A stretch of DNA of 64,000 bases from Shewanella hanedai. Its GTDB lineage: Bacteria; Pseudomonadota; Gammaproteobacteria; Enterobacterales; Shewanellaceae. Where the stretch lies: positions 1 to 64,000 of the forward strand of contig NZ_VKGK01000012.1 of assembly GCF_007197645.1 (NCBI RefSeq), read 5' to 3'. A program made the position numbers and the translations under genes. Numbering within the stretch: the stretch's first letter is position 1; each line of letters opens with the position of its first letter. Shown piece after piece: positions 48,251 through 57,194 of this stretch. The notes below the pieces were generated by a model. The model did not search any database, was not told where the DNA came from, and worked only from the letters and a program-made list of their open reading frames with translations.

Positions 48251-49731
48251 AGTTCCTCCTGCTTTGTGGCTAGATTAATTAATAGTGAAACAAACAACAT
48301 AAAGGCAATCAATCCCCAACCTAATAGCAGTTGATCTGTAATGGGGTAATCTCCATAGCCATTGTTAAATGTGTTGAAAAGGTTTTTGACTAAAATGATG
48401 GCTAGCATGGCTGGACTGATAAAGCGTAAGCAAATATCCATCCAGCGGCCAATGCTAAAATCAGAGATCTTGTTAGCATATTCACGAATATCGGCAATTT
48501 TGAATAACCAAGCCAATATGATGAGTTCAACGAAGCAACTGGCAAGTAATGCGACGTTATTGATAAAGTAATCGATTAGGTCGAGCAGCAATAATCCGCC
48601 ATTGGTGGCAAAGGCCATCGAGATAACAAAGCCTGTTCCACATACGATTACCGCCGCTTTTTTACGTGGCATACACAATTTATCTATTAAGGCTGAGGTG
48701 ACGGCTTCAATAATAGAGATGTGAGAGCTCAGACCTGCCACGACCAAGGCAAAGAAAAATAGTGGGCCAAATATGTAAGGAGCTGGGAGCAGATTAATCG
48801 CTGCGGGGATGGTCACAAAAGCGAGTCCCACACCGGATGAAACCACTTCGGTTATCGGCTTCGCTTGCTCTTGAGCCATGTAGCCTAATATGGCAAAAAT
48901 TAGCACACCGGCCAGAATTGAAAAGCCACAATTGATGAGGACGGTCATAAAGGCGTTATTATTAATATCTGACTTTTCAGGTAGGTAGCTTGAGTAGGCT
49001 AGCATGATCGCAAACCCAACACTTAAGGTGAAGAATATTTGACCGTAAGCCGCTGACCAGACTTTTGCATCGAGGATTTTGCTAAAATCAGGCTGAAACA
49101 GATAGTTGAGTCCCTCTAAAGCACCTGGTAGGAAAATGATTCTGCCGATTAGTACTAACACCATGATAAAGAGCAGTGGCATCATGATTTTACTGGCGCG
49201 TTCAATCCCTCCTCTAACGCCAGTGAAAATAGCGATAAAGGTGAAGGACCACGCTAAGGTCATTGGGATGGCGATATTGAGTTGGAAGTTACCTAAGTTG
49301 GTGGGAGAGTGATCGCCTATCTTCAAGTATTCAGTGAAGAAAAAGGCATTTGTGTCAGCCCCCCAACTTTGATCAAATGAAAAACCGAAAAAAGAGATAG
49401 CCCAACCAATGATCGCAACATAGTAGATTGCAATGACCGCGGCAATTGAGACCTGAAACCAGCCGAGCCATTCGAGCCTGAGACCAAAGTTTTCACCGAG
49501 TTTTGCGAAAATTTTTGGTGAAGCTCCACGTAATTTATGACCTAAACTGAACTCCATTATCATGAAGGGGATACCAGCGGAAATCATGGCGAATAGATAG
49601 GGGATGAAGAAAGCACCGCCACCATTTTCATAAGCCATATAAGGGAAGCGCCAAATATTACCAAGGCCGATTGCTGAGCCTACCGCGGCGAGAATAAAGC
49701 CAATACGCGAATTCCATTGTTCTCTTTGCAT
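48247..49731 (-). CDS. Sodium-dependent transporter, NSS/SNF family
   Basis: A 494-residue polytopic membrane protein with 11-12 helices. The hallmark first helix AAVGSAIGLGNIWRFPYMAYENGGGAF is present, as are the SNF-family helices (SVGFAIMLAYSSYLPE, GLSSHISIIEAVTSALID). It is predicted to import an amino acid, possibly methionine or alanine, with Na+. The overlapping small partner gene downstream is the best hint for MetP-type function. It ends KQEEL, where the ribosome site of the small gene is embedded. Confidence 0.93.
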   Translation of the reverse strand: MQREQWNSRIGFILAAVGSAIGLGNIWRFPYMAYENGGGAFFIPYLFAMISAGIPFMIMEFSLGHKLRGASPKIFAKLGENFGLRLEWLGWFQVSIAAVIAIYYVAIIGWAISFFGFSFDQSWGADTNAFFFTEYLKIGDHSPTNLGNFQLNIAIPMTLAWSFTFIAIFTGVRGGIERASKIMMPLLFIMVLVLIGRIIFLPGALEGLNYLFQPDFSKILDAKVWSAAYGQIFFTLSVGFAIMLAYSSYLPEKSDINNNAFMTVLINCGFSILAGVLIFAILGYMAQEQAKPITEVVSSGVGLAFVTIPAAINLLPAPYIFGPLFFFALVVAGLSSHISIIEAVTSALIDKLCMPRKKAAVIVCGTGFVISMAFATNGGLLLLDLIDYFINNVALLASCFVELIILAWLFKIADIREYANKISDFSIGRWMDICLRFISPAMLAIILVKNLFNTFNNGYGDYPITDQLLLGWGLIAFMLFVSLLINLATKQEEL

Positions 49732-49900
49732 AAGTTCTACTTTTATCTAATTGTTTTTTTAACAGAGTAGTTAGCTATGAGTATGCCGTCTGACGTTTAT
49801 TTTTCAAGCTATTTTGTTAAGCGTAAGTTGCGAGTGTTGTTCAGCTCTTGTTTTAATGTTGAATAAAACTTAGCGGGATAACTTAATTGGAAGGGGGTTA

Positions 49901-49915
49901 TACCAATTGGTATTA
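49901..49915. repeat. TACCAATTGGTA palindrome at the panE stop
   Basis: A perfect 12-base palindrome made of the ATACCAAT core joined to its own inverse. It overlaps the panE stop codon and could be a collapsed copy of the inverted-repeat element. Confidence 0.45.
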
Positions 49916-50884
49916 GATTGGATACTGAGATTCAATTTTGGTGATCTGATTGTATAGGTCTTCATTGGTTTTACAGTTCAGGTGGTGGACTCGAGCACGG
50001 GCGACGATATAGCCATTGATTGAGCCCACTTCTGTTTGTCGCTTGTTTGCTACATCTTGATGCATAGACGAGAAGTTATTCGCGGTGAGCTTAATCACTT
50101 CATATACTCGGTTGGTAAGTACTAACTTGTCGAGTTCAACACCCTCTAGCTTAGCCACTTCAACAAGCTCTGAGATGATCATTTCGATTATTGGTCTATA
50201 GCGAATATCAGCTAAGGCACCATTTCGGCACTGCTCTATTGCTGTTAGAGGGTTGATAGCGGCATTGATGGCGAGCTTCTGCCAAAGTAGGGGCAAGACA
50301 GGCTCACACCATTGACTTTGAGGGATGGCACTAAGCAGCAGATCTTTAAGTCTATTCGGCAGTTGAGGCCCGCTAGCATGGCCTAATTGAGAGCTGCCGC
50401 AACCAGTTTGCTGTATATGCCAAGTCGCCAGTTTAAGTGCTCCTTGTGACGTAGTTCCGACACTCAAACCTTGAGTCGATAGCTGCTTTTCAATCTGAAG
50501 ATGAGGGCCCATGCCGTTATGCAGCAATAAGAGGTGACAATCCTTAGGAATACGCGTGAGGATAGAGTTGATGGCCTCATTAACTTGATAGGCCTTCACG
50601 CATACAATGATAACTTGGGTATCTCGCATTACTTGAGCCAGTGCGTCATGAGTATCGGACTGGCTTACTGGGGAGAAGAGTTCGGCTGATAAATTGGAGG
50701 TGTTATTCTCTATCGAGGTCAAAGTGAGTGTTTGCTGACGTGTGTTTCCCCCTCGAGTAATAAAGTAGGGAGCACACCCCGTTGCCGTCAGTTGATGAAA
50801 CAAGAGTTGTCCTATGGCACCAGCACCTAAAATTCCGACCTTTGTGTCCGAAGTTGAAGTGAACCTTGATTTGTGTGTGCTCAT
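49913..50884 (-). CDS. panE: 2-dehydropantoate 2-reductase
   Basis: Reduces ketopantoate to pantoate with NADPH in the pantothenate and CoA pathway. The Rossmann motif VGILGAGAIGQLLFHQL and the catalytic lysine region WQKLAINAAINPLTA are visible. The ATG at 50884 with AAGGA upstream gives 323 residues. The frame opens 61 codons earlier inside the VanZ gene and is not used. A palindromic repeat lies at its stop. Confidence 0.95.
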   Translation of the reverse strand: MSTHKSRFTSTSDTKVGILGAGAIGQLLFHQLTATGCAPYFITRGGNTRQQTLTLTSIENNTSNLSAELFSPVSQSDTHDALAQVMRDTQVIIVCVKAYQVNEAINSILTRIPKDCHLLLLHNGMGPHLQIEKQLSTQGLSVGTTSQGALKLATWHIQQTGCGSSQLGHASGPQLPNRLKDLLLSAIPQSQWCEPVLPLLWQKLAINAAINPLTAIEQCRNGALADIRYRPIIEMIISELVEVAKLEGVELDKLVLTNRVYEVIKLTANNFSSMHQDVANKRQTEVGSINGYIVARARVHHLNCKTNEDLYNQITKIESQYPI

Positions 50885-50900
50885 AACGGTTTTCCTTGGC

Positions 50901-51278
50901 TTATTCAGGTTCGGAAATATGAGATGCTTTGATATAGCGTTGGTAGCCCCAAAGGCAAGAATAAAACAACAGAACTCCAAGCATATCGGCAACAAAGTCA
51001 GCGATTGAAGCACTGCGATAGGGCAATGTCGATTGCACCAATTCGATAAAAATCCCGTAGCATGCAAGCGTGATAGTGAGCAGATACCATTTAGGCTTAA
51101 AGGCGAGATGAGTCAGATAAGAGAGGCAGAAGAAACTACCCAAATGGCCTAGTTTATCCATGTTAGGGATCGTCTGCGGGAGCAAATAGGTGTAGTTGGG
51201 TCGAGAGAATACGAGGTAACTGATCGCAATCAATGTTACGAGCAAAGCCAACTTAAAAATATTTCGTCTAGATATCAC
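50901..51278 (-). CDS. VanZ-like membrane protein
   Basis: A 125-residue protein with four hydrophobic helices and the VanZ-like pattern DKLGHLGSFFCLSYLTHLAF, IELVQSTLPYRSASIADFVADMLGV. The family is small and the biochemical role unclear. It lies 16 bases upstream of panE on the same strand, so the two are probably cotranscribed. Confidence 0.88.
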   Translation of the reverse strand: MISRRNIFKLALLVTLIAISYLVFSRPNYTYLLPQTIPNMDKLGHLGSFFCLSYLTHLAFKPKWYLLTITLACYGIFIELVQSTLPYRSASIADFVADMLGVLLFYSCLWGYQRYIKASHISEPE

Positions 51279-51455
51279 GGGTTCAGGCGCATTTGGTCAT
51301 TTGGGTAATCATAGGAAAATGTGGCTTCCTTGTCACTTATAAAAATCACTAATTTAGCCATATTGGATATCTTTCACATCTTTAGTCTCGATTCCACTTC
51401 ATATGTAACTGAGGTAAACTAAGACTACGATAAATACAGGTACAGGACACATGAA

Positions 51456-51941
51456 ATGCCTTCAATGGATATAGTTTCAGAAGTCGATGAAGTTGAATTA
51501 AGAAACGCTGTTGATAATTCGGTACGTGAACTAAAAACACGTTTTGATTTTCGTGGCAAAGAAGCGAGTATCGAATACAAAGATCATATCGTAACGCTAT
51601 CGGCGGAAGATGATTTTCAGTGCCAGCAACTGGTGGATATTTTACGCATGCAATTGAGTAAGCGTAATGTTGATCCGTCAGCGATGGATGTTGATGATAA
51701 GTCGGTACACAGCGGTAAGACATTCTCATTGAAAGTCCGCTTTAAAGAGGGCATCGAAGTCCTAACGGCTAAAAAGCTAGTTAAGATGATTAAAGACAGT
51801 AAGTTAAAAGTACAGTCTTCAATACAGGGTGACTCTGTGCGTATTACTGGCAAGAAGCGTGATGATCTGCAGGCGGTAATGGCATTAGCGCGTGAATCTG
51901 GCTTAGATCAACCTTTCCAGTTCAACAACTTCCGCGATTAG
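51456..51941 (+). CDS. yajQ: Nucleotide-binding protein YajQ (DUF520)
   Basis: A 161-residue cytoplasmic protein of the YajQ family. It begins [20 protein letters not shown] with [14 protein letters not shown], and ends [14 protein letters not shown]. Family members bind cyclic di-GMP in Xanthomonas and nucleic acids or GTP elsewhere. It is a single gene with a strong shared terminator downstream. Confidence 0.96.
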   Translation: MPSMDIVSEVDEVELRNAVDNSVRELKTRFDFRGKEASIEYKDHIVTLSAEDDFQCQQLVDILRMQLSKRNVDPSAMDVDDKSVHSGKTFSLKVRFKEGIEVLTAKKLVKMIKDSKLKVQSSIQGDSVRITGKKRDDLQAVMALARESGLDQPFQFNNFRD

Positions 51942-51977
51942 CTTGTAAATTTTAGCTTTCTGCGAAAAAATTAAGAT

Positions 51978-52016
51978 AAAAGAGGTTTAAAGAATAGCGC
52001 TTTAAACCTCTTTTTA
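51978..52016. terminator. Bidirectional terminator between yajQ and ampG
   Basis: AAAGAGGTTTAAAG and CTTTAAACCTCTTT form a 14-bp stem with a short loop and T runs on both strands. The genes are convergent. Confidence 0.92.
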
Positions 52017-52023
52017 GTAAGAG

Positions 52024-53460
52024 CTAAGTCTTAGTAATAGACGCTTCATCAGATGTTTCTTTGTCGTCATCATTCATCTTATTTTGAACATTATCATGAC
52101 GAGTGCGTTTATCGACAATATAGACAAGCAGCAGTACGGGGAAGCCGATCACGCTGGCGGAAATAAAGAAATTGATGTAACCGAAAGCATCTACATAGGC
52201 GCCGGAAAACCCCGCAATAAATTTGGGGAACAGTAACATGATTGAAGATAACAGGGCATATTGAGTCGCACTGTAGCCCGTGCTGGTTAAGCTCGAAAGA
52301 TAGGCGATAAAGGCAGCCGTTGCGATACCTGCACTAAAGTTATCGATAGAGATGATAATGGTGAGTAGAGAGACATCATAACCAATCATGGCTTGGTAGG
52401 CGAAGAGTAAGTTAGTGACCGCTACTAATAGCGCACCGATAAAGAGGATCTTCATGGTGCCGTATCGTGCTAGTAAGATACCACCGAACCCAGCGCCGAC
52501 TAAGGTCATTATCAAGCCGTATATTTTACTTATTGCGGCGATCTCATCTTTCGCAAATCCCATATCTACATAAAAGACATTGGCCATTATTCCCATGACG
52601 ATGTCTGATATTCGGTAGCATGAGATGAGCAATAAGATCAGAATTGCATTGCGTCCATAGCGTTTAAAAAAGTCTAAAAATGGCAACACGCTTGCGGTGT
52701 AAAACCAAGATAGAGTACCAGCAACGATTTTTGGATAGCGTTGACTAAACTCTGTTCTAATCTCTTGCTCTTTCTCATCAGCAATTTTCATTTCAACTTG
52801 CGGCTCTTTGCTAAATAAAGTGGTCAGAATTCCCACTGACATCAGGCCAGCCATGATTAGATAAGCCGTTTGCCAAGCAACGAGATTGTATGCATCACTA
52901 TTGGGTTCTATCCAAGCTGCAATGGTAAGGGCACCAGCGGTAGCGACAATCATGGCGCTGCGATAACCGACTTGATATGCCGCTGCTAGGGCGGCTTGCA
53001 TCTTCTCGGGAGCGGACTCAATACGAAAAGCATCAATCACGATATCTTGAGTTGCTGAGGCAAATGCGACCATTAATGCAAAGAGGGCAAGACGCTCCAG
53101 GTCTTTAACGGGGTCGCTAAATGACATGCCCACGATAGCGGTCACTAACAGGATTTGCGCAAACAACATCCAACCTCGTCGACGGCCTAACAAGCGGGTG
53201 AATATGGGGAGTGAGAGCCTATCGACTAAAGGAGACCAGGCCCATTTGAAGCCATAAGCTAGCGCTATCCAACTAAAATAACCTATTGCGGTTCTGTCTA
53301 CTCCCGCTTCTCTAAGCCAAAAAGAGAGCGTTGAGAACACCAACATCAAGGGCAAGCCAGCGGAGAAACCAAGTAATAATAGGACTAAGACTCGTTTGTG
53401 GCTATAAATAGAGAGTGCGTCTTTGAAGCGAGAAAGCGATGAGTTTGCTGCTAGAGACAT
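52024..53460 (-). CDS. ampG: AmpG-family muropeptide permease (MFS)
   Basis: A 478-residue major facilitator protein with about 12-14 helices. The start LLGFSAGLPLMLVFSTLSFWLREAG and the loop SPLVDRL are typical of AmpG, which imports GlcNAc-anhydroMurNAc peptides for wall recycling and influences beta-lactamase induction. The substrates are made by enzymes such as MltB and RlpA in this window. yajG lies two genes upstream; in E. coli yajG and ampG are adjacent. Confidence 0.93.
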   Translation of the reverse strand: MSLAANSSLSRFKDALSIYSHKRVLVLLLLGFSAGLPLMLVFSTLSFWLREAGVDRTAIGYFSWIALAYGFKWAWSPLVDRLSLPIFTRLLGRRRGWMLFAQILLVTAIVGMSFSDPVKDLERLALFALMVAFASATQDIVIDAFRIESAPEKMQAALAAAYQVGYRSAMIVATAGALTIAAWIEPNSDAYNLVAWQTAYLIMAGLMSVGILTTLFSKEPQVEMKIADEKEQEIRTEFSQRYPKIVAGTLSWFYTASVLPFLDFFKRYGRNAILILLLISCYRISDIVMGIMANVFYVDMGFAKDEIAAISKIYGLIMTLVGAGFGGILLARYGTMKILFIGALLVAVTNLLFAYQAMIGYDVSLLTIIISIDNFSAGIATAAFIAYLSSLTSTGYSATQYALLSSIMLLFPKFIAGFSGAYVDAFGYINFFISASVIGFPVLLLVYIVDKRTRHDNVQNKMNDDDKETSDEASITKT

Positions 53461-53550
53461 AAAAAGAGTTCTAAGTTGTTATTAGGGCTAGCTTAAGGGC
53501 GAGCGTCCCTTGGTTCAAGGAGAAAAGTGATAACAGCAGAAATTAATCTT

Positions 53551-53567
53551 TTATACTGATTGGTGTT
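53551..53567 (-). repeat. Solo copy of the ACTGATTGGTGT terminal repeat
   Basis: ttatactgattggtgtt differs by one base from the other copies. It lies between ampG and the small gene upstream of it, next to a terminator hairpin. Confidence 0.5.
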
Positions 53568-53573
53568 AAATAT

Positions 53574-53602
53574 AAAAGCCCAGACAGTGATGCCTGGGCT
53601 TA
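53574..53602 (-). terminator. Terminator upstream of ampG
   Basis: On the minus strand AAGCCCAGGC pairs with TCTGGGCTTT and is followed by TTATATTTA. It ends the small gene at 53622-53951. Confidence 0.75.
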
Positions 53603-53621
53603 GCTTTCTATATCGTTGAAC

Positions 53622-53951
53622 TTATTCGGAACAGGGTCTGTTACCTATGCATCCTTTGGGTATTTGACCACCGAGACTGAGAAAATCACAACACTCATCT
53701 ATCTGTTTACGTAGATATTGATTGCCGCGGATCATCCAGTCTGGCCATCGGTCAAAAGCATGCAATAGGTGCCAAAAAACTCGCTCCATATCCGTTTGCG
53801 CGTCACCCTGATGATTGAACTGTTGCCACTCTTCTAGGGTGTCCCATAGATATAGCTGTACCTCGTTAAAACCGAGCTGATTACTCAGAAAGGCTTTTCC
53901 ATATAGGGCCAGCTGGGGCGCTTTATTATCGATGAACTCATTAGGTGTCAT
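53622..53951 (-). CDS. Small protein of unknown function
   Basis: About 109 residues from the ATG at 53951, with an AAGGAGG site seven bases upstream. The frame opens 14 codons earlier. The protein is rich in tryptophan and aromatic residues (LYLWDTLEEWQQF, WHLLHAFDRWPDWMI). It ends with a cysteine-containing tail CCDFLSLGGQIPKGCIGNRPC. No signal peptide or membrane helix is evident. I do not recognise a family. It is a single gene inserted between the cyclophilin gene and ampG. Confidence 0.75.
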   Translation of the reverse strand: MTPNEFIDNKAPQLALYGKAFLSNQLGFNEVQLYLWDTLEEWQQFNHQGDAQTDMERVFWHLLHAFDRWPDWMIRGNQYLRKQIDECCDFLSLGGQIPKGCIGNRPCSE

Positions 53952-54042
53952 CAGCCGCCTCCTTTTTTTATACTCATTGAGTATAGAAGACAATGGACTT
54001 AATTTCTGATTATTTGTGATAAATAATCATTCTCATTCAATC

Positions 54043-54627
54043 TTATTTCCTGGGGAGAAGTGTAGCCTTCTCTAAGATAATGTCTTTTATAGGAAAGTCT
54101 GGCCATTGAAGTTTCAGGTTTTGTTCAGTTGCAACATTCGACATTGCTTGAATAACGTCAGCCCCTTTGATGATTTCACCAAATACTGCATAACCCCAGC
54201 GCCTAGATGATGGGTCTAGTCTCACATTCTCGCCAACATTAAAATAAAATTGGCTGGTGGCGGAGTGTGGATTTTGGTCTCGAGCCATGGCGATGGTACC
54301 AAAGGTATTCGACAGTCCATTACCCGATTCATTGACAATAGGCGCAGCGACAGGTCTCTCTTCCTGTTTCAGATCCAAGCCCCCACCTTGTACGACAAAC
54401 TCGGCAATCACACGATGGAAGAGTGTGTTGTCATAGTGCCCTTTAACAACATAAGTAAGAAAATTATCGACGGTTAGTGGTGCCCGGGTTCTGTCTAGCT
54501 CGACCACTATTTTCCCCATACTGGTATCGAGTTGTACTTGTGGGTAGAGAGTATTGGGCTGAATGTCGATGGCAAATGCAGTTTGGCTCAGACACAATAG
54601 AATTAAGGCGTTAAATATACGCAGCAT
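54043..54627 (-). CDS. Periplasmic cyclophilin-type peptidyl-prolyl isomerase
   Basis: A 194-residue protein with a signal peptide (LLCLSQTAFA) and a cyclophilin domain. Active-site segments visible are KGHYDNTLFHRVIAEFVVQGGG, ATSQFYFNVG and RRWGYAVFGEIIKG. This is the PpiA type that assists folding of secreted proteins; the exact ppiA orthology is not certain. It lies between yajG and ampG. Confidence 0.94.
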   Translation of the reverse strand: MLRIFNALILLCLSQTAFAIDIQPNTLYPQVQLDTSMGKIVVELDRTRAPLTVDNFLTYVVKGHYDNTLFHRVIAEFVVQGGGLDLKQEERPVAAPIVNESGNGLSNTFGTIAMARDQNPHSATSQFYFNVGENVRLDPSSRRWGYAVFGEIIKGADVIQAMSNVATEQNLKLQWPDFPIKDIILEKATLLPRK

Positions 54628-54663
54628 AAGGCTTCCTTGTTATGACAAATGACTAATTGGCTA

Positions 54664-55230
54664 TTACTGCTGAATAAATTCATTAAGCTCAGGATCGGTT
54701 ATTATTTTTGTGCTTAACTCATCGAGCAATTTATTGATGGCGAGTTCTAGGGTGGCAAAATCTGCGCTGAAAGGGCCTGTTACTGTATTTTTGGCCGTAT
54801 AACGTTTTGTAAGAGTATTGCGACCGTTTTTTGCGATGACATTGATAATGATATTACTGTTAGCTTCGTAGTTAAATGTGCCGGTGTTTACGTCAGTTAA
54901 TAACTGCTCTAATTGTAATTGGATCTGCTTAGTTGAACTGGGATCTATTTGATAACCCGCTTTGGTAAACCCCTTACGAAACACCTCATCCATCTGTTTT
55001 CTTGGTGCTTCAGAAGGGCTGATTAACTTGGCAGCTTGATCGTCATTATTAAACCGGACAATAAAGTTAGCCGAACGAGTATCAATAGTCTCTATGGCTA
55101 TGGCTTCAGGCGACTGTAGCTGGGACTCGATGTTTGGTGCTTGCGGGTTGAGTGCGATATGACTCGGCATCTGAGAAGCGCAGCCTGATAGTGCAATCAC
55201 GGCTGTTAACGAAATAAATAGACGTTTCAT
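54664..55230 (-). CDS. yajG: YajG-family lipoprotein
   Basis: A 188-residue lipoprotein with lipobox VIALSGCAS (cysteine near residue 18). The mature part is beta-rich, with STKQIQLQLEQLLTDVNTGTFNYEA typical of YajG. Function is unknown, perhaps in the outer-membrane envelope. In E. coli it stands next to ampG; here two genes separate them. Confidence 0.92.
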   Translation of the reverse strand: MKRLFISLTAVIALSGCASQMPSHIALNPQAPNIESQLQSPEAIAIETIDTRSANFIVRFNNDDQAAKLISPSEAPRKQMDEVFRKGFTKAGYQIDPSSTKQIQLQLEQLLTDVNTGTFNYEANSNIIINVIAKNGRNTLTKRYTAKNTVTGPFSADFATLELAINKLLDELSTKIITDPELNEFIQQ

Positions 55231-55387
55231 GATGGTGTTATCTTAATTTAAATGGACAAAACTGAATGGCGTTAGCATACCAGAATTAGGATGGGTTTCC
55301 ACAGCTGGAGGATTCTAAGTTTGGTTAAGATTGGGTACAGCTTATTTTGTTAATATATCGGTATTAACTCTTCATATGAACGTATAA

Positions 55388-55963
55388 ATGATTAAATCTA
55401 TTTTTATGTCGTTACCACTTTTAGCTTCATCTCTTATTCTTAGTCAATCAGTGAATGCAGAAGACTCTAATCATTATATTGGTGGGACGCTAGGCTATGG
55501 CTTCCATGACTTTGAAACTGAAAAATATGGTAATGCTAACTTTAGTGACAGTATTACCTTTGATCTGTATTACCAATATATGATCAATGACCATTTCGGG
55601 GTTGAAGTCGGTGGCATGTCAGGATCTGGTGGTGCTTTCAGTATCTTATCCGATATCTGGAATGATGTGAAAGGGCTAAGTTATCGTGGCCTACGGACCG
55701 CTGCATACGCTAAATTACCACTGAGTGCCAGTAATAGCCTATATGCTAAAGCTGGTACAGCTTATCAATGGATTGATTATGATGTTGTTCTTCAAGATAA
55801 AGAAAGAGTTAGTGTTAGTGAAACTGATAATGGATTTTATGGTGCTATAGGTTGGGAGTTTAGGTTCCGTAACGGACTTGCTTTAAATGCGGAATATCAA
55901 CATGTGCCAATGAGAAATTTGACGCTGAAAAGTTATAACTTTGGTATTAATTACCCGTTTTAA
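55388..55963 (+). CDS. Small outer-membrane beta-barrel protein 1
   Basis: A 191-residue protein with a signal peptide (LPLLASSLILSQSVNA) and a mature part of alternating beta strands (HYIGGTLGYGFHDFET, FDLYYQYMINDHFGVEVGG). It ends in an aromatic residue (GINYPF), the usual outer-membrane insertion signal. This is the OmpA-like or OMP_b-brl type. It is paralogous to the protein at 59828, sharing NHxxGGxxGYGxxDFE, YxYMxNxxFGxE, and a YAKAGT/S segment. Function unknown. Confidence 0.88.
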   Translation: MIKSIFMSLPLLASSLILSQSVNAEDSNHYIGGTLGYGFHDFETEKYGNANFSDSITFDLYYQYMINDHFGVEVGGMSGSGGAFSILSDIWNDVKGLSYRGLRTAAYAKLPLSASNSLYAKAGTAYQWIDYDVVLQDKERVSVSETDNGFYGAIGWEFRFRNGLALNAEYQHVPMRNLTLKSYNFGINYPF

Positions 55964-56068
55964 ATTATATGTTCTAGAACTAATCAATAAGCTATAGGAG
56001 TTATTGACTTTAATCTCAAAGCCCATCAAGTTAGAGTAAAAATTCAAATTCTACACAGGAAGTGCTCA

Positions 56069-57136
56069 ATGGGGATTTCTCAACGTCGGGTAGGTATGAT
56101 CAATACAGTGGGTGCTCCAGAGGATATTATTAACAGTCGGGGTAGGCCAATTTTTGGTTATTTCGATGGTCCGGTATCATCCTTGGGACTCGATAAGTTC
56201 AAGTACTCTAATGAGATGGATAAACCCGCTTCAATACTGAGCCGTTATTTTCACTATAAACAGTTCCAATTTGTCAGCTTAGTGACACCGCGCTACATCA
56301 TTGGAGTCGCGATTGCCGATATTCGTTATGTGGGAAGCGCATTTTGTTACCTTTTTGATATCGCTAAGAACAGGTTAGTCGAGACAAGTTGGCTTAAACC
56401 GCTTGGCTTAGGTTACAACCTAACGCCTTCACCGATGGACGGAACAGCTGAAATAGCCGGCCGCAAGGGAGCCATTGCGTTTAATCTATCCCAAGGTATC
56501 TGGTCTTTATCGATTGATACATCAAACATTAAAGCGGAATTGACGTTATCACCTCCTGTGCTGAGTTTACCCATGGCCATCTGTAATCCAACGGGTTATA
56601 GCGGCTGGACCTATACCCAAAAGCATAACGGGCTAAAACCCCAAGGTCAGTTAACGATAAATGATGAACCTCAACCTTTGAACCAAGTGCTAGGCAGCTA
56701 TGACTTCTCAGCAGGTTATATGCGCCGAGAAACAAGTTGGCGTTGGGCTTGTATTAATGCTCACAGTGACAAAGGCGTTATCGGATTAAACTTAGCGGCA
56801 GGGGTTAATGAAACTGGCTGTAATGAGAACGTATTTTGGGTTAACGGAGAGCGGCATTTACTCGGGCCAGTGCATTTTGACTTTGCCAGATCACGTGGCG
56901 ACAAAGAGGGAAGTAAGCAGGGGCAATTGTGGCGAATATATTCTGATAATGGCCAAATCGATCTCTCCTTTAAGTCACTGAACTGCCGTCAAGAAAAGCT
57001 CAATTTACTTTTGCTAAAAAGTAACTTTAGGCAGTATATCGGGCGCTACTCAGGTTATATCATCGACAATTCAGGCGTTAAGCATACGCTGGATAAAGTG
57101 TTGGGCTTAACGGAAGATCACTTTGCTCGTTGGTGA
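56069..57136 (+). CDS. DUF2804 family protein
   Basis: A 355-residue cytoplasmic protein of DUF2804. The family end KVLGLTEDHFARW and the segments AICNPTGYSGWTYTQKHNGLKPQG and WRWACINAH support it. The fold is likely all-beta. Function is unknown. The start ATG has an AGGA site about eight bases upstream. It lies before the fatty acid hydroxylase gene (58-base gap), so a shared lipid-related role is possible but unproven. Confidence 0.9.
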   Translation: MGISQRRVGMINTVGAPEDIINSRGRPIFGYFDGPVSSLGLDKFKYSNEMDKPASILSRYFHYKQFQFVSLVTPRYIIGVAIADIRYVGSAFCYLFDIAKNRLVETSWLKPLGLGYNLTPSPMDGTAEIAGRKGAIAFNLSQGIWSLSIDTSNIKAELTLSPPVLSLPMAICNPTGYSGWTYTQKHNGLKPQGQLTINDEPQPLNQVLGSYDFSAGYMRRETSWRWACINAHSDKGVIGLNLAAGVNETGCNENVFWVNGERHLLGPVHFDFARSRGDKEGSKQGQLWRIYSDNGQIDLSFKSLNCRQEKLNLLLLKSNFRQYIGRYSGYIIDNSGVKHTLDKVLGLTEDHFARW

Positions 57137-57194
57137 TATACCCAAACCTATCTCTGAATAACAATAATAACAACACGTAGATTAGGAACTGGAT

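Noticed and set aside
49913..51067. Longer panE frame reaching into the VanZ gene
   Set aside because: The first 61 residues are an out-of-frame reading of the VanZ-like gene; the Rossmann motif starts right after the ATG at 50884.
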